Shown here: positions 17,429-28,037 of the stretch, piece by piece
Layout of the letters: every line of letters starts with the position of its first letter
Position numbering within the stretch: position 1 is the first letter of the stretch
Assembly (NCBI GenBank): GCA_021775555.1
Contig: JAJFHP010000023.1
Coordinates: forward strand, 149,217-213,216
DNA: 64,000 nt
Direction of reading: 5' to 3'
Source of the DNA: Hyphomicrobiales bacterium
GTDB taxonomy: Bacteria; Pseudomonadota; Alphaproteobacteria; Rhizobiales; Methyloligellaceae
The notes under the pieces: generated by a model
The model's database searches: none
The model's input: only the letters and a program-made list of their open reading frames with translations
What the model was told of the DNA's origin: nothing
Program-made: the position numbers and the translations under genes

Positions 17429-19252
17429 ATGACCGGTTTGGGGATTGAGAATGGCCACATGTGGATGACGTTTGCCGTTATCTGCTGTGCCATCATTCTT
17501 TTTGCAATTGACCGCATTCCACTTGAGTTGTCCGCCGGACTGACAGTCCTTGCCTTCCTGATCCTGTTTCATTTCTTTCCCCTTCCCGAGGAATTGGGAA
17601 GAAAATCCGTTACAGTAACAACCCTGCTGGCTGGATTTGCCAATCCGGTCGTTTTTACAATCCTGTCATTGCTGATTGTCGGGCAGGCGCTGTCTCAAAC
17701 GGGCGCGATCGAAAAAGCGACCGAGATAGTAGGGGGCCTGATAAAAATCGCTCCCACCGCCGCCCTTGGCCTGACGCTGATAATCGCCGCAAGCTTGAGT
17801 GCCTTTTTGAACAACACGCCGGTTGTCGTCATTTTCATTCCCATACTAAGCGCACTTGCCGCACGGCTTGGAAAGACCGCCGCTCATGTCCTGATGCCGC
17901 TCAGCTACATTACAATTCTCGGCGGCATGACGACCTTGATCGGCTCATCAGCAAACTTGATTGCTGCTGCGGTCGTTGAAACTGCAGGGTCAATTCGCAT
18001 CGGGTTTTTTGATTTTGCCGTGCCGGGACTTTTCCTGGCGTCTCTGGGGGCCCTATATGTCCTTTTCATCGTCCCCCGCCTTATCAAACCAAGTCCCGCC
18101 CTCAGTCATCCCTCAGGTGAGCGCGGCAAGCAGTTCATTGCGCAGATCCGGCTAGGCAATGAACATCCTTGGCTCGGCTTGCGTTCGACAGCCGGAATGT
18201 TTCCCGAACTCAAACACATGACTGTGAGATTGATTCAGCGACGGGGTCGTTCAATTCTGCCGCCTTTTGAGGATCTGGATTTGCAGAATGGCGACGTGGT
18301 CATAATCGCCGCAACCCGGCGAGAGTTGTTAAATGCGATAACGCGGGACCGCGCCCTGATAAGCGGTGCCACCCCACAGAGCCAACAGGAACGCGAACGG
18401 CTGATTATGACGGAGGCTGTTATCGCGCCGGGCTCCCAGCGTATTGGAAGCACGTTGAACCCTGAAGTGTTCAAGGCGGATACCGGGTGCACACTTCTGG
18501 GGATTGAACGCCACAGCCGAATGTTGCGTGCGCCCATGAACGAGATCGACCTTGTCGCGGGCGATGTGCTTTTGTTGCTTGGACAGCCCAGTTCGGTCCG
18601 ACAACTGCGTAATCACCGCGACTTACTGCTGTTGGCACGTTCACGCGCCGAATTACCCGTGCCCCATCACGCCAAGACCGCCATGGTTATCTTTATGGCG
18701 ATGATCGCGGTCGCTGCCAGCGGTGTTGTACCAATCGCCATAGCCGCAATGGCCGGAGCCATTGCCATGATTATTGTCGGAGCGCTGACACTGCCGCAAG
18801 CAGCGCGCGCATTCGATTCGAAAATTTACCTGCTGATCGGATCTGCTTTTGCCATGGCGGTGTCGCTGGAGGCCACTGGTGGCGCACAATATCTAGCACA
18901 TGGCGTCGTGGGAATATTTTCTGACTGGGGTCCGGCAGCACTACTTTCTGCGCTTTTCCTGCTTATAGCCATACTCACAAATTTTATGAGCAACCACGCC
19001 ACGGGGGCTTTGTTCGCTCCCATTGTGGTCAGTGCGGCAAACGAAATAGGGGCCGACCCCGCACCTTTTGTCTATGGACTTATTTTTGCGCTTAACTGCT
19101 CATTTGCCACTCCAATGGCTTATCAAACAAACCTGATTGTGATGGGCCCCGGACATTACAGATTTCGCGACTTCATGGTTGCCGGTGTCCCCTTGATCCT
19201 GATTATATGGATTACATATTCTATATTCGCACCGATCTATTTCGGCATGTGA
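17429..19252 (+). CDS. SLC13/DASS-type permease with two internal TrkA-C domains
   Basis: This 607-residue inner-membrane transporter has five or six helices, then a cytoplasmic insert, then about six more. The insert carries two RCK-C/TrkA-C units (about 225-310 and 322-408; PPFEDLDLQNGDVVIIAA and DLVAGDVLLLLG). The loops LNNTPVVVIFIPIL near 130 and NFMSNHATGALFAPI near 520 match the SLC13 signature that binds Na+ and anions. Substrate is not predictable; dicarboxylates or sulfate are transported by relatives. It is preceded by the RDD gene with a 66-base gap. Confidence 0.85.
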   Translation: MTGLGIENGHMWMTFAVICCAIILFAIDRIPLELSAGLTVLAFLILFHFFPLPEELGRKSVTVTTLLAGFANPVVFTILSLLIVGQALSQTGAIEKATEIVGGLIKIAPTAALGLTLIIAASLSAFLNNTPVVVIFIPILSALAARLGKTAAHVLMPLSYITILGGMTTLIGSSANLIAAAVVETAGSIRIGFFDFAVPGLFLASLGALYVLFIVPRLIKPSPALSHPSGERGKQFIAQIRLGNEHPWLGLRSTAGMFPELKHMTVRLIQRRGRSILPPFEDLDLQNGDVVIIAATRRELLNAITRDRALISGATPQSQQERERLIMTEAVIAPGSQRIGSTLNPEVFKADTGCTLLGIERHSRMLRAPMNEIDLVAGDVLLLLGQPSSVRQLRNHRDLLLLARSRAELPVPHHAKTAMVIFMAMIAVAASGVVPIAIAAMAGAIAMIIVGALTLPQAARAFDSKIYLLIGSAFAMAVSLEATGGAQYLAHGVVGIFSDWGPAALLSALFLLIAILTNFMSNHATGALFAPIVVSAANEIGADPAPFVYGLIFALNCSFATPMAYQTNLIVMGPGHYRFRDFMVAGVPLILIIWITYSIFAPIYFGM

Positions 19253-19304
19253 GGAACGGCTCTGCACGGCAGAAATATCAACCGCCATAAATCCAGGAAA
19301 AAAT

Positions 19305-20063
19305 GTGAGCGAACACAAAACCGACTTTCCGCAGTTTTACATCACCACCTCACAACCCTGCCCCTATCTGCCAGGGAGACAGGAGCGGAAACTATTCACT
19401 CACCTGACCCAGGGACGCCCCGATTTATTGATCGACAATCTTCTTAAAGGAGGATTCCGCCGCAGCCAGAATATCGCTTACATGCCCTATTGCGATGGCT
19501 GTACTGCCTGTGTGCCCGTGCGCATCATCGTAGACGAGTTCAAACCCGGAAGCGCTTTCAAGCGTGCCATGCGCTCCAATCGTGATTTGAACATTCGGCG
19601 CATCGGGCCAGTCCCGACATCTGAGCAATATTCCCTGTTTAGGGGGTATATAGACCAACGTCACGGTGATGGCGGCATGGCGGACATGACCGTTCTCGAT
19701 TATGCCATGATGGTCGAGGACAGCGTTGTGAACACCTTTCTCACCGAGTATCGCGCTCCAGCAGACTTGTCTCAGGAAGATACAGATACTAACTGCAAGC
19801 CTGTAGACCACCCGCTCGTGGCGGTATCCTTGTGCGACCGGTTGAGCGATGGCATTTCAATGGTCTACAGCTTTTTTGAACCCGATTGTTCCGCTCGTTC
19901 CCTGGGCACATACATGATCCTGGAACATGTGGAGTTCGCCCGCAAACTCGGACTGCCATATGTCTATCTCGGTTACTGGATCAAGGGTTCTTCCAAGATG
20001 GATTACAAGACACGTTTTTCACCCCAAGAGTTCCTGACATCTGATGGCTGGATCCGTGCCTGA
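19305..20063 (+). CDS. bpt: Aspartate/glutamate leucyltransferase (Bpt)
   Basis: Bpt transfers leucine from Leu-tRNA to proteins with N-terminal Asp or Glu, marking them for ClpS/ClpAP under the N-end rule. It starts at a GTG. The 252-residue protein shows PCPYLPGRQERKLFTHL, the cysteine motif MPYCDGCTACVPVRI, the FKRAMRSNRDL basic segment, and the C-terminal GLPYVYLGYWIKGSSKMDYK block diagnostic of this ATE-like family. It converges on the acetyltransferase at 20077 with a 13-base gap. Confidence 0.93.
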   Translation: MSEHKTDFPQFYITTSQPCPYLPGRQERKLFTHLTQGRPDLLIDNLLKGGFRRSQNIAYMPYCDGCTACVPVRIIVDEFKPGSAFKRAMRSNRDLNIRRIGPVPTSEQYSLFRGYIDQRHGDGGMADMTVLDYAMMVEDSVVNTFLTEYRAPADLSQEDTDTNCKPVDHPLVAVSLCDRLSDGISMVYSFFEPDCSARSLGTYMILEHVEFARKLGLPYVYLGYWIKGSSKMDYKTRFSPQEFLTSDGWIRA

Positions 20064-20076
20064 GCCTGAAAACGGT

Positions 20077-20559
20077 TTACCCGCTCGCATCTGAATTCAG
20101 TTTCAATTCGAAAAATACTCTCGCATAGCCGTCCTGAATGGCCCTCTCGCGGACGCTATATCCACGCGCCTCGTTAAAGCTGATATTTTCCGTCATCACC
20201 TCATTGGTATAGAGATCAACCCGAACCAGGTTTTCAGACCTTGCCTTGCCCTCGGCATGGTCCATCAGCAAACTGCCAATCCCGTGCCCCTGAAACGAGG
20301 GATCAACGGCAACATTTTCAATATGCAGGGCGTCATCACTCGGGTAACAAACCAGCATCCCGGCTATTTTCCCGTCTGCCTCGGCGACAGTGACCACCTG
20401 TTTCAGTATCAGGGCCGGATAATCCGCCAATATAGGTGCCGGTTCACGGTCCATGCGGTTCAGATAGGGCTTATAGGCTGATCGCACCAAAGCACGGATG
20501 CCTGAAGCATCTTCAAGCCGTGCCGGTCTGCATTTGATGTCCAAGATTGCACGCCCCAT
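20077..20559 (-). CDS. GNAT-family N-acetyltransferase
   Basis: A 160-residue single-domain GNAT protein. The acetyl-CoA-binding motif A is clear in VAVDPSFQGHGIGSLLMDHAE (split here as VAVDPSFQGHG, IGSLLMDHAE) around residues 85-105, with a conserved LYTNEVMTENISFNEARGY C-terminal region. The acceptor substrate cannot be inferred. It starts 14 bases after parC on the same strand and is probably co-transcribed with it. Confidence 0.85.
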   Translation of the reverse strand: MGRAILDIKCRPARLEDASGIRALVRSAYKPYLNRMDREPAPILADYPALILKQVVTVAEADGKIAGMLVCYPSDDALHIENVAVDPSFQGHGIGSLLMDHAEGKARSENLVRVDLYTNEVMTENISFNEARGYSVRERAIQDGYARVFFELKLNSDASG

Positions 20560-20573
20560 ACGTGAAGGTTCGC

Positions 20574-22811
20574 TCAGAATTTTGGTCCAAAACGGTTGGC
20601 CTTTGGAAATCCTTTTGGCGGGAGCCGGCCTGCCTGGGCGCGCGAACCGGTCCAGTCACGTAATTCCGTCACTGTCCAGGTCCGGTCTGATGAATCTATC
20701 CATGTAAGGCCATCGCTCTTGGTATAAGTCTTGGCATCGGCCATGCCACCATCCTTGAAGCGTTGCAACCGCACCCCGCGCCCGCGCGACATTTCGTTAA
20801 GTTCTTCAAGAGCAAAGCACAACATCTTCCTGTTCTCGCCGATGACCGCCACCATATTGCCATCTGCCGGTGCACATAACATAGCCTCGTCCGGTTCGCT
20901 CACATTGAGCACCTGCTTGCCCTTTCGCGTCATGGCAACCACATCGTCCTCCTTGACGATAAAGCCATAGCCTGCACTCGATGCCACCAAAAGCTTACGA
21001 CCCGGCTGATGGACGAACATCTCCACAATATCGTGATTTTCCTCCAACTCGATCATGAGCCGTACTGGCTCACCATGCCCGCGCCCACCTGGCAACTTGT
21101 CGGCGCCAAGCGAATAGAATTTGCCATTGGTGGCGAACAGCACGAGCGTATCGGTGGTTGAAGCAGACCGTGCACGCTTAAGGGTGTCGTCTTCTTTGAA
21201 TTGAAGTGCCGAAGTATCATCAAGATGACCGCGCATGGCGCGTATCCAGCCCTTCTGCGACAGGACAACCGTGACCGGCTCCTTCTCGATCATCGCCGAA
21301 GCAATATCGAAATCGACCTCAGGCGCTTCGGCAAAATCTGCACGGCGCTTGCCAAGCTCTGTCTTCTTGCCAAATCTAGTCCGGATGTCCTTGATTTCGG
21401 ATGCGATATGCGCCCATTGCGCCTTGTCCGACTTGAGCAGTTTATTGATGTCGCTTTGCTCGGCAATGAGCTTACCATTCTCGGTGCGGATTTCCATCTC
21501 TTCGAGCTTGCGAAGTGCGCGCAACCGCATGTTGAGGATGGCTTCAGCCTGAACATCACTCAGTTTGAAGGTGCGCATGAGTTCCTGTTTGGGCTCATCT
21601 TCAAAGCGGATAATCCGAATAACCTCATCAAGGTTGAGATAGGCGATGAGATACCCGTCCAGCACTTCAAGGCGGCGCTCGATTTTCCCCAACCGGTGCT
21701 GTGAACGGCGCACCAGAACCACCTGGCGATGATCCAGCCATTCGCGGAGCACGTCACGCAGACCCAGCACATTGGGGACCTTGCCCCTGCTGAGCACATT
21801 CATGTTGAGTGGAATGCGTGATTCCAGATCGGTCACCTTGAACAATGACTCCATCAGTAAATCAGGATCCACCGACCTGCTTTTAGGTTCAATAACCAGG
21901 CGGATATCCTCAGCCGATTCATCGCGTATATCCGCCAGAAGAGGCAATTTGCGCGCCTGCATCAGATCGGCAATTTTTTCGATAAGCCGGGCCTTTTGCA
22001 CCTGGTATGGAATTTCGGTTACGACGATTACATATCCGCCACGCCCCAGATTTTCCTTCTCCCAGCGTGCTCGCACACGGAATCCTCCGCGCCCGGTCTT
22101 GTAAGCTTCCAGGATAGAGCCATGCGGTTCTACAATAATGCCGCCAGTCGGGAAATCGGGTCCCGGAACAAATTCTGTCAGCTTGTCCACGCGGGCATTG
22201 GGGAACTTGATGAGATGGAGTGCTGCATCGCATAACTCGCCGACATTGTGTGGAGGGATGCTGGTCGCCATACCCACGGCAATGCCGGTTGCGCCATTCG
22301 CCAGAAGATTGGGAAAATTGGCAGGAAGAACCGTTGGTTCGCTTTCCTCGCCATCATATGTTTCGTTGAAATCGACCGTATCGTCGCCAATATTCTCAAG
22401 CAGCGCCGCAGCCACCTCTGTGAGCTTGGCCTCTGTGTAACGCATGGCAGCCGCGTTATCGCCATCAACATTGCCGAAGTTGCCCTGCCCCTCGATAAGC
22501 GGAAACCGTACGGCAAAATCCTGAGCCAGGCGCACAAGCGCGTCATAGACTGCCTGATCGCCATGCGGGTGGTATTTGCCGATCACATCACCCACAACAC
22601 GTGCGCATTTTTTGAAACCGCCCTCGGGATCAAGCTTCAACTGCTGCATGGCATAGAGCAACCGCCGGTGAACCGGTTTCAAACCGTCACGAACATCAGG
22701 CAGCGCACGATGCATGATCGTGGAAAGTGCGTAGGCGAGATACCGCTCTTCCAGAGCGTCACGCAGATTTATGGAGTCCGCGCCGTTACCGCTTTTGTCA
22801 TGTTCACCCAT
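20574..22811 (-). CDS. parC: DNA topoisomerase IV subunit A
   Basis: ParC is the DNA-breaking subunit of topoisomerase IV, which separates daughter chromosomes. The 745-residue protein has the catalytic Tyr125 in [10 protein letters not shown], the [14 protein letters not shown] helix (79-92), [10 protein letters not shown] at 109-118 and a beta-pinwheel C-terminal domain from about 490. The shorter C-terminus and the recO neighbour distinguish it from GyrA. At the place of the E. coli quinolone-contact serine it has Gln86, probably a lineage feature. It lies 61 bases downstream of recO. Confidence 0.95.
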   Translation of the reverse strand: MGEHDKSGNGADSINLRDALEERYLAYALSTIMHRALPDVRDGLKPVHRRLLYAMQQLKLDPEGGFKKCARVVGDVIGKYHPHGDQAVYDALVRLAQDFAVRFPLIEGQGNFGNVDGDNAAAMRYTEAKLTEVAAALLENIGDDTVDFNETYDGEESEPTVLPANFPNLLANGATGIAVGMATSIPPHNVGELCDAALHLIKFPNARVDKLTEFVPGPDFPTGGIIVEPHGSILEAYKTGRGGFRVRARWEKENLGRGGYVIVVTEIPYQVQKARLIEKIADLMQARKLPLLADIRDESAEDIRLVIEPKSRSVDPDLLMESLFKVTDLESRIPLNMNVLSRGKVPNVLGLRDVLREWLDHRQVVLVRRSQHRLGKIERRLEVLDGYLIAYLNLDEVIRIIRFEDEPKQELMRTFKLSDVQAEAILNMRLRALRKLEEMEIRTENGKLIAEQSDINKLLKSDKAQWAHIASEIKDIRTRFGKKTELGKRRADFAEAPEVDFDIASAMIEKEPVTVVLSQKGWIRAMRGHLDDTSALQFKEDDTLKRARSASTTDTLVLFATNGKFYSLGADKLPGGRGHGEPVRLMIELEENHDIVEMFVHQPGRKLLVASSAGYGFIVKEDDVVAMTRKGKQVLNVSEPDEAMLCAPADGNMVAVIGENRKMLCFALEELNEMSRGRGVRLQRFKDGGMADAKTYTKSDGLTWIDSSDRTWTVTELRDWTGSRAQAGRLPPKGFPKANRFGPKF

Positions 22812-22872
22812 GACTCACGATTAGCGTAATGGCGTGAGTCGCACAATGTGTATGGGAAACACGAGACGACAC

Positions 22873-23598
22873 TTATTCAGAGATATCTGCAATCATTCGC
22901 GCACGCGCTGGCGGGGGCTTCAGATCACGCGGATGCCAGACATTCTTTTCGAAAAAATACCCCGTCAACCTGAAGCCGTTGGTGATATCGACCTTTGCCG
23001 GGTCATCGCCATTGCCATTTCCTGGAAGCAAAAAGTCTGGCAGGACCAGCAATTTGTCCTTGTAGGGTGCGCCTGCATTGCGGCTTACCGCACATCCACT
23101 TTTGGGAGAGACATAAATGAGGTCGGACGTCTCCCCGGATGATACACATACATCCAGATCAAGCCCGAAACCCAACTCGTTCAACAGCCCGAGCTCCCAT
23201 CGCACCAGAAGTGCGGGCCAGTGATCCCCTTCCCCCAATGCCTTTAGAACCAGGAGTGCAACATCAAAGAGAGGTCCATGGGGTTCGCGCTCCGGCAATA
23301 GCCTGGCTAGAGCGGTCAGTGTATTCAGCCCGGCGAGCGCGGTCCTTTCATCAAGAACGCGCGCGGCATGTGCTTCCAGAAGTTCTACATTATAGCTGCC
23401 GAGATGCTCTGACAGCCTGGCGCGCCAATCAGCCTGCACCAGGTTGCCTTGTTGCAAAACCGGACGCAGCTTTTTGGAGCGCCCTCCCCGCACCAAGCCA
23501 AGATGACGACCATTCGACCGCGTCAATAATTCCACAATAGCGCTGGTTTCCCCATGGGCTCTTGCAGACAGGACAATGCCTTCATCTGACCATTGCAT
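22873..23598 (-). CDS. recO: DNA repair protein RecO
   Basis: RecO anneals single strands and helps load RecA in the RecFOR pathway. The 241-residue protein starts with the OB-fold block MQWSDEGIVLSARAHGETS. It has the GLVRGGRSKKLRPVLQQGN segment near 35-53 and the helical WELGLLNELGFGLDLDVC region near 155-173. It follows era by 15 bases in the conserved rnc-era-recO order. Confidence 0.95.
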   Translation of the reverse strand: MQWSDEGIVLSARAHGETSAIVELLTRSNGRHLGLVRGGRSKKLRPVLQQGNLVQADWRARLSEHLGSYNVELLEAHAARVLDERTALAGLNTLTALARLLPEREPHGPLFDVALLVLKALGEGDHWPALLVRWELGLLNELGFGLDLDVCVSSGETSDLIYVSPKSGCAVSRNAGAPYKDKLLVLPDFLLPGNGNGDDPAKVDITNGFRLTGYFFEKNVWHPRDLKPPPARARMIADISE

Positions 23599-23613
23599 CG
23601 CACATCTGTGCCT

Positions 23614-24552
23614 CTAGTTCTTGGGAAATTCCAAACCCATTTCCCGGTACCGCTCAGGATCATCCCCCCATTTTGAGCGCACCTTAACAAACAGAAAAAG
23701 ATCGACCGGGACACCCAGAATGTCTGTCAGCTCTTTTCGCGATTGCATGGAAATTTGCTTTATGGTCTGGCCTTGTTTGCCGAGCACAATTTTTTTTTGG
23801 CTATCGCGCATGACATAAATTGTCTGTTCCAGACGTACCTTCCCACCCCGAAGTTCTTTCCATGCCGTGGTCTCCACGGTAGAGGCATAAGGCAATTCCT
23901 GATGCAATCGCAAAGTCAGCTTTTCGCGCGTGATTTCCGCGGCCAGATGGCGCATAGGCGCATCGGTGAGCTGGTCTTCGGGGTAGAGCCAGGGTCCCGG
24001 GGGAGCGTTTGTCGCCAGGAATGGTTTGAGATCACTCACGCCGTCGCCGGTCATGGCTGAGATCATGAAAGTCTCGTCAAAATTACTATATGGCCTGAGG
24101 GTCTCGACGAGGGATAACAAGGCATCTTTCTGAATCAGGTCCACCTTGTTCAGGATCAATATTTTTTTGCCCGACAGATCCTGCAGCCCCTTGAGGATTG
24201 CCTGCACTTCATCATCAATGCCTTTTGCAGCATCAATAAGCAGGAGGGTCATATCGGCATCATGTGCACCAGCCCACGCCGCATCCACCATAGCGCGGTC
24301 CAGCCGGCGTTTGGGCGCGAAAATACCCGGTGTGTCCACGAGGATAAGCTGACTCTTCTCTTCAATGGCAATGCCTCGCATACGCGCTCTGGTGGTTTGC
24401 ACCTTGTGCGTGACGATGGAGACTTTCGTGCCGGCAAGTTGATTTATCAAGGTGGACTTGCCGGCATTGGGGGCGCCAATCAAAGCAATGACCGCACATC
24501 GAACAGGAGTGTCGGGGGCAGCCTGTTTTTCCTTGTCAGGCATCTTTTTCAC
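23614..24552 (-). CDS. era: GTPase Era
   Basis: Era is an essential GTPase that assists 16S rRNA maturation and 30S assembly. G1 is GAPNAGKST (about 27-35), G3 is DTPGIFAPKRRLD near 74, and G4 is LNKVDL near 135. The C-terminal KH RNA-binding domain includes IVLGKQGQTIKQISMQSRKEL (split: IVLGKQGQTIKQ, ISMQSRKEL). The start is either the GTG at 24552 or an ATG three codons later; both lie inside the end of rnc, so the genes are translationally coupled. Confidence 0.96.
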   Translation of the reverse strand: MKKMPDKEKQAAPDTPVRCAVIALIGAPNAGKSTLINQLAGTKVSIVTHKVQTTRARMRGIAIEEKSQLILVDTPGIFAPKRRLDRAMVDAAWAGAHDADMTLLLIDAAKGIDDEVQAILKGLQDLSGKKILILNKVDLIQKDALLSLVETLRPYSNFDETFMISAMTGDGVSDLKPFLATNAPPGPWLYPEDQLTDAPMRHLAAEITREKLTLRLHQELPYASTVETTAWKELRGGKVRLEQTIYVMRDSQKKIVLGKQGQTIKQISMQSRKELTDILGVPVDLFLFVKVRSKWGDDPERYREMGLEFPKN

Positions 24553-25249
24553 TCTTCCAGATGCCTTCGCGTAAAAGCATGGCTGTGGCAGCAGATTGCT
24601 CTGCTGCCTGCTTGCTGTCCCCTTCGCCCTGCGCCGGATCGGTGCCCTTTACCTCCACCCTGGTGGTAAAGCGTGGCGCGTGGTCGGGGCCCACCCGGTC
24701 AAACTCAATATATTCCGGCAATTCAAGACCGCGCCCTTGCGCCCATTCCTGCAATGCGGATTTTGCATCGCGCAACGGGATGCTTTCGTCATCGATAAAA
24801 CCGGACCACAAGGTGCGGATCATATTGCGCACCGTGTCAAATCCGCCATCCAGGAAAACCGCACCGAGAACCGCCTCGCACGCGTCTCCCAATATCGTTT
24901 GTTTACCGCGTCCGCCACTATTGGATTCACTGTCACTCATGATGACGTAATCACCGAGACTAATCTTCTCGGCCACCTCGGCGCATGTTTCCTTGCGCAC
25001 CAGGCGGTTAAATCGCCTAGCCAGATCACCCTCGCGGGCATCCGGGAAAAGTTCCGTCAGATACTCGGCAATAACCAGTCCCAGCACCCTGTCGCCGAGG
25101 AATTCCAGTCGTTCATAGTCATATTTCTTGAAGCCGCGCGCCCGAGCGCTTGAATGGGTAAGAGAGCGTTGCAGCAGTTCAGGCCGGGAAAATATGTGCC
25201 CTAAAGTCTCCTGGAGGGCATCTGATGATTTTGAGCCTCGCCTGGCCAC
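24536..25249 (-). CDS. rnc: Ribonuclease III
   Basis: RNase III cleaves double-stranded RNA in rRNA precursors and structured mRNAs. The 237-residue protein shows the nuclease signature ERLEFLGDRVLGLVIAEYL near 45-63 and the second acidic site GDACEAVLGAVFLDGGF near 120-136. A C-terminal dsRNA-binding domain is present (SALQEWAQGRGLELPEY ... KQAAEQSAATAML). It begins with GTG immediately after the lepB stop codon and overlaps era. Confidence 0.96.
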   Translation of the reverse strand: MARRGSKSSDALQETLGHIFSRPELLQRSLTHSSARARGFKKYDYERLEFLGDRVLGLVIAEYLTELFPDAREGDLARRFNRLVRKETCAEVAEKISLGDYVIMSDSESNSGGRGKQTILGDACEAVLGAVFLDGGFDTVRNMIRTLWSGFIDDESIPLRDAKSALQEWAQGRGLELPEYIEFDRVGPDHAPRFTTRVEVKGTDPAQGEGDSKQAAEQSAATAMLLREGIWKSEKDA

Positions 25250-26008
25250 CTAGTCTACCAGCGTGAAAAACCGGGCAAACCTGATAGCACCGGGCCAGCG
25301 CCAGAATTCCCAAAAACGTGTGTCACCACCGGCAGAAAAGAAAATGACTTCGGCACGGCCGACGAAATTTTCAATTGGTACATATCCCACAGAGCTTGTA
25401 ACCCGGCTGTCAGTTGAATTGTCCCGATTGTCACCCATCATGAAATAGTGCCCTTCGGGCACCTTGTAGATGGCCGTATTATCGCCAACACCCTGCGGCA
25501 CCAGATCAAGAACCGGATGCTTGATGCCATTTGGAAGTGTTTCCTCAAACCGCGCGATTCGCCGCGAATTTCCAAATGAATCCTTCATCAGAAAATCGTC
25601 GATACGTTTACGGATAACCGCCTTGCCGTTAATTTGCAGAACCCCGCCGATCACCTGAATTTTATCACCGGGCAATCCGATCACGCGCTTGATGTAATCG
25701 GTCTTGTTGTCCCGGGGCAGCTTGAATACTGCAACATCGCCACGTTTGGGTTCAGATGCCCAGACCCTTCCCCCGAAAAGATTCGGGGAAAAGGGGAATG
25801 AATATTTTGAATATCCGTAGCTGAATTTTGAAACGAAGAGATAATCGCCGACCAGCAGCGTCGGGATCATAGACCCCGAAGGAATATTAAAAGGCTGATA
25901 GAAGAACACCCGCACGATCATGGCCAGAATCAACGCGTGAATGACCACGCGCACTGTGTCGGCCACCCCTCCGCTTTCCGATTTTTTTGTTTCTGCCTCT
26001 ATGCTCAT
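25250..26008 (-). CDS. lepB: Signal peptidase I
   Basis: LepB removes signal peptides from exported proteins at the outer face of the inner membrane. I prefer the ATG at 26008 (product begins MSIEAETKK, with GGAAAG upstream) to the ATG nine codons earlier. One N-terminal membrane helix (VRVVIHALILAMIVRVFFY) precedes the catalytic Ser in IPSGSMIPTLL. The general-base Lys is in DYIKRVIGLPGD, and the GDNRDNSTDSR box is intact. It sits in the acpS-lepB-rnc-era order seen across alphaproteobacteria. Confidence 0.95.
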   Translation of the reverse strand: MSIEAETKKSESGGVADTVRVVIHALILAMIVRVFFYQPFNIPSGSMIPTLLVGDYLFVSKFSYGYSKYSFPFSPNLFGGRVWASEPKRGDVAVFKLPRDNKTDYIKRVIGLPGDKIQVIGGVLQINGKAVIRKRIDDFLMKDSFGNSRRIARFEETLPNGIKHPVLDLVPQGVGDNTAIYKVPEGHYFMMGDNRDNSTDSRVTSSVGYVPIENFVGRAEVIFFSAGGDTRFWEFWRWPGAIRFARFFTLVD

Positions 26009-26127
26009 GCTTTTAAGCTTTCCATCCAATTGCATGAAATTCGTATGATTTCAGCAGACGCCCCTATAGCTCCAACCGGGCTACAACGCAAACGGGACGA
26101 AGCTTGCATTCCGCCAATTGACTAGTG

Positions 26128-26538
26128 TCAGATATTTATCCCATCAGGAATGGCGGAAATAATGACAATTGCTTGTGCCAACGGAAAATCATCCGTAATC
26201 GTCAGGTCAATCCGCGTGCTGCATCCTTCCGGTGTCAGGCTCACCAGACGCTTTGCCGCGCCACCTGTGAGTTCAAGAGTTGGACGCCCCGAGGGAAGGT
26301 TTACAACGCCCATGTCACGCCAGAACACACCTGAGCGAATGCCTGTCCCCAGGGCTTTGGAGCAGGCTTCCTTGGCCGCGAAGCGCTTCGCATAAGAGGC
26401 TGCACGCTGATTACGGCGGTCAGATCGCTGGCGTTCGATTTCGGTATAAATCCGGTCCAGAAACCGTTCGCCATAGCGCTCAATGGTCTGTTCGATGCGC
26501 CGAATATCGATAAGGTCGTTGCCAAGACCAATTATCAT
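26128..26538 (-). CDS. acpS: Holo-[acyl-carrier-protein] synthase
   Basis: AcpS attaches the 4'-phosphopantetheine arm of CoA to apo-ACP. The 136-residue protein starts [16 protein letters not shown], with the Mg-binding Asp at residue 8, and has the second motif [15 protein letters not shown] near 52-66. It lies 11 bases after pdxJ, a classic association. Confidence 0.96.
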   Translation of the reverse strand: MIIGLGNDLIDIRRIEQTIERYGERFLDRIYTEIERQRSDRRNQRAASYAKRFAAKEACSKALGTGIRSGVFWRDMGVVNLPSGRPTLELTGGAAKRLVSLTPEGCSTRIDLTITDDFPLAQAIVIISAIPDGINI

Positions 26539-26549
26539 GGAAAATATCC

Positions 26550-27335
26550 TCAGGCGCTGGCGCTGCCATTGGCCTCAGCACGCGCATTATCCATCAACGC
26601 CCGCATCCGACCGATGGTTGAATGCAACCCGCCGAAAATGGCTTCGCCAATCAGAAAATGGCCAATGTTCAATTCAACAATTTCAGGCATGGCGGCGACA
26701 ACATCGACTGTATCAAATGTGAGGCCGTGTCCGGCATGCACTTCAAGACCGGATTTTGCTGCCGCTCGCGCACACTCCCCAAGCCGGTCGATTTCCGATG
26801 GCACTTTAGAGCGATCCCCCTCAATCACTGCTTCACAATAAGGACCGGTGTGAAATTCAACGATATCTGCGCCCACGCCAGCTGAAGCTTCAATCTGGGC
26901 CATGTCCGGGTCGATGAACAGAGACACTTTTATCCCTGCATTTTTCAATTTGACGATATATGCTTTTAACTGCTTTCCCATGGAGACAGCATCAAGCCCG
27001 CCCTCAGTTGTCAGTTCCTGACGACTTTCAGGCACGATGCAGCAAGCATTTGGGCAATGATTGAGTGCAATTTCGAGCATTTCATCGGTCATTGCCATTT
27101 CCAAATTGAGCGGCTGCTCAATCTCAGACATCAGGCGTGCAATATCTTCATCAGAGATGTGTCGGCGATCTTCACGCAGATGCGCGGTAATGCCATCAGC
27201 CCCCGCCTCTGCCGCCAGGTGGGCCGCCCGCACCGGGTCTGGATGACCTCCACCACGCGCATTCCTAATGGTTGCCACGTGATCGATATTTACACCCAGC
27301 CTCAGATATGGTGCTTTAGTGGGACTTGCGTTCAT
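26550..27335 (-). CDS. pdxJ: Pyridoxine 5'-phosphate synthase
   Basis: PdxJ closes the pyridine ring of vitamin B6 from 1-deoxyxylulose 5-phosphate and 3-amino-2-oxopropyl phosphate. Motifs: [17 protein letters not shown] near 13-29, [12 protein letters not shown] near 50-61, the general-base Glu region in [17 protein letters not shown], and [12 protein letters not shown] near 195. At 261 residues it is slightly longer than usual at the C-terminus (Ala-rich tail). Confidence 0.96.
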   Translation of the reverse strand: MNASPTKAPYLRLGVNIDHVATIRNARGGGHPDPVRAAHLAAEAGADGITAHLREDRRHISDEDIARLMSEIEQPLNLEMAMTDEMLEIALNHCPNACCIVPESRQELTTEGGLDAVSMGKQLKAYIVKLKNAGIKVSLFIDPDMAQIEASAGVGADIVEFHTGPYCEAVIEGDRSKVPSEIDRLGECARAAAKSGLEVHAGHGLTFDTVDVVAAMPEIVELNIGHFLIGEAIFGGLHSTIGRMRALMDNARAEANGSASA

Positions 27336-27351
27336 GTATGTCTCCTGATGA

Positions 27352-27915
27352 TTACTCTGTCACGCTTGCACCGGGTGGCTCGAGTTGAGCCGACGGCTGC
27401 TGGCGCTGTTTGTACTGATAGGCATCCGTTGCTTTCTTCACGATGAAGTAAATGAGTGTCCCCATTGTAATTCCAAGCGGCACTCCGCCCACGGTCATGG
27501 GCTTAAGAAGCGGTATGAGCTGATCCATGGATTTGTCGAAAATCCCTCCAGATAGATCAATATCCAAAACCTTAGAATCTAGCCCGAGCGCCCAGTTACC
27601 CAGCTGGTATGAGGCTATCCAGATAAATGGAAAGGTCAGTGGATTGCCGAAAAACGTTCCCAATGCAGAAGCCAGAATGCTGGAACGGGTTACCCAGGCG
27701 AGGAGTCCCGCCAGGATAAAATGCAAACCGAGAAAAGGTGTACAGGATGCAAAAACACCTGTCGCACAGCCAAGTGCAATGGCATGCGGTGTGGCACGCA
27801 GTCTCCACAGCCGGGCGGCAACATATCGGGTTGAACGGCTCCAGTTCCGTCGCGGCCAAATCCAGACCCTCAGCTTTTCGCCCCAGCGCGGTGGTGTTCG
27901 ACGCCCAAATAACAT
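27352..27915 (-). CDS. DUF2062 membrane protein
   Basis: A 187-residue membrane protein with the DUF2062 pattern. A basic N-terminus ([20 protein letters not shown]) is followed by helices around [40 protein letters not shown] and, near the C-terminus, [18 protein letters not shown]. Function is unknown; the family often neighbours pdxJ in Rhizobiales. It precedes pdxJ by 16 bases. Confidence 0.85.
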   Translation of the reverse strand: MLFGRRTPPRWGEKLRVWIWPRRNWSRSTRYVAARLWRLRATPHAIALGCATGVFASCTPFLGLHFILAGLLAWVTRSSILASALGTFFGNPLTFPFIWIASYQLGNWALGLDSKVLDIDLSGGIFDKSMDQLIPLLKPMTVGGVPLGITMGTLIYFIVKKATDAYQYKQRQQPSAQLEPPGASVTE

Positions 27916-27997
27916 CCAAAACCTCTGTTGCCTGACTTTCCCGACCCATATTCGGGACCGGAGGCGATTTTATGATTTTAATATATGTAGAGACTGT

Positions 27998-28037
27998 AAA
28001 CGCTTTGTGCGAGAGCTAACGACATGAAAAAGCGTTT
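27998..28037 (-). repeat. Nine-base inverted repeat after pyrE
   Basis: AAACGCTTT (27998-28006) and AAAGCGTTT (28029-28037) are perfectly complementary across a 22-base loop. The stem begins on the last base of the pyrE stop codon and sits upstream of the DUF2062 gene. No T-run follows, so it is either an RNA 3'-end/processing structure or a regulator site; a chance nine-base match is unlikely but possible. Confidence 0.45.

Noticed and set aside
20820..20835. Gln at the quinolone-contact position of ParC as an acquired resistance change
   Set aside because: Gln86 appears to be a lineage feature of alphaproteobacterial ParC as I recall it, so I do not treat it as acquired resistance.
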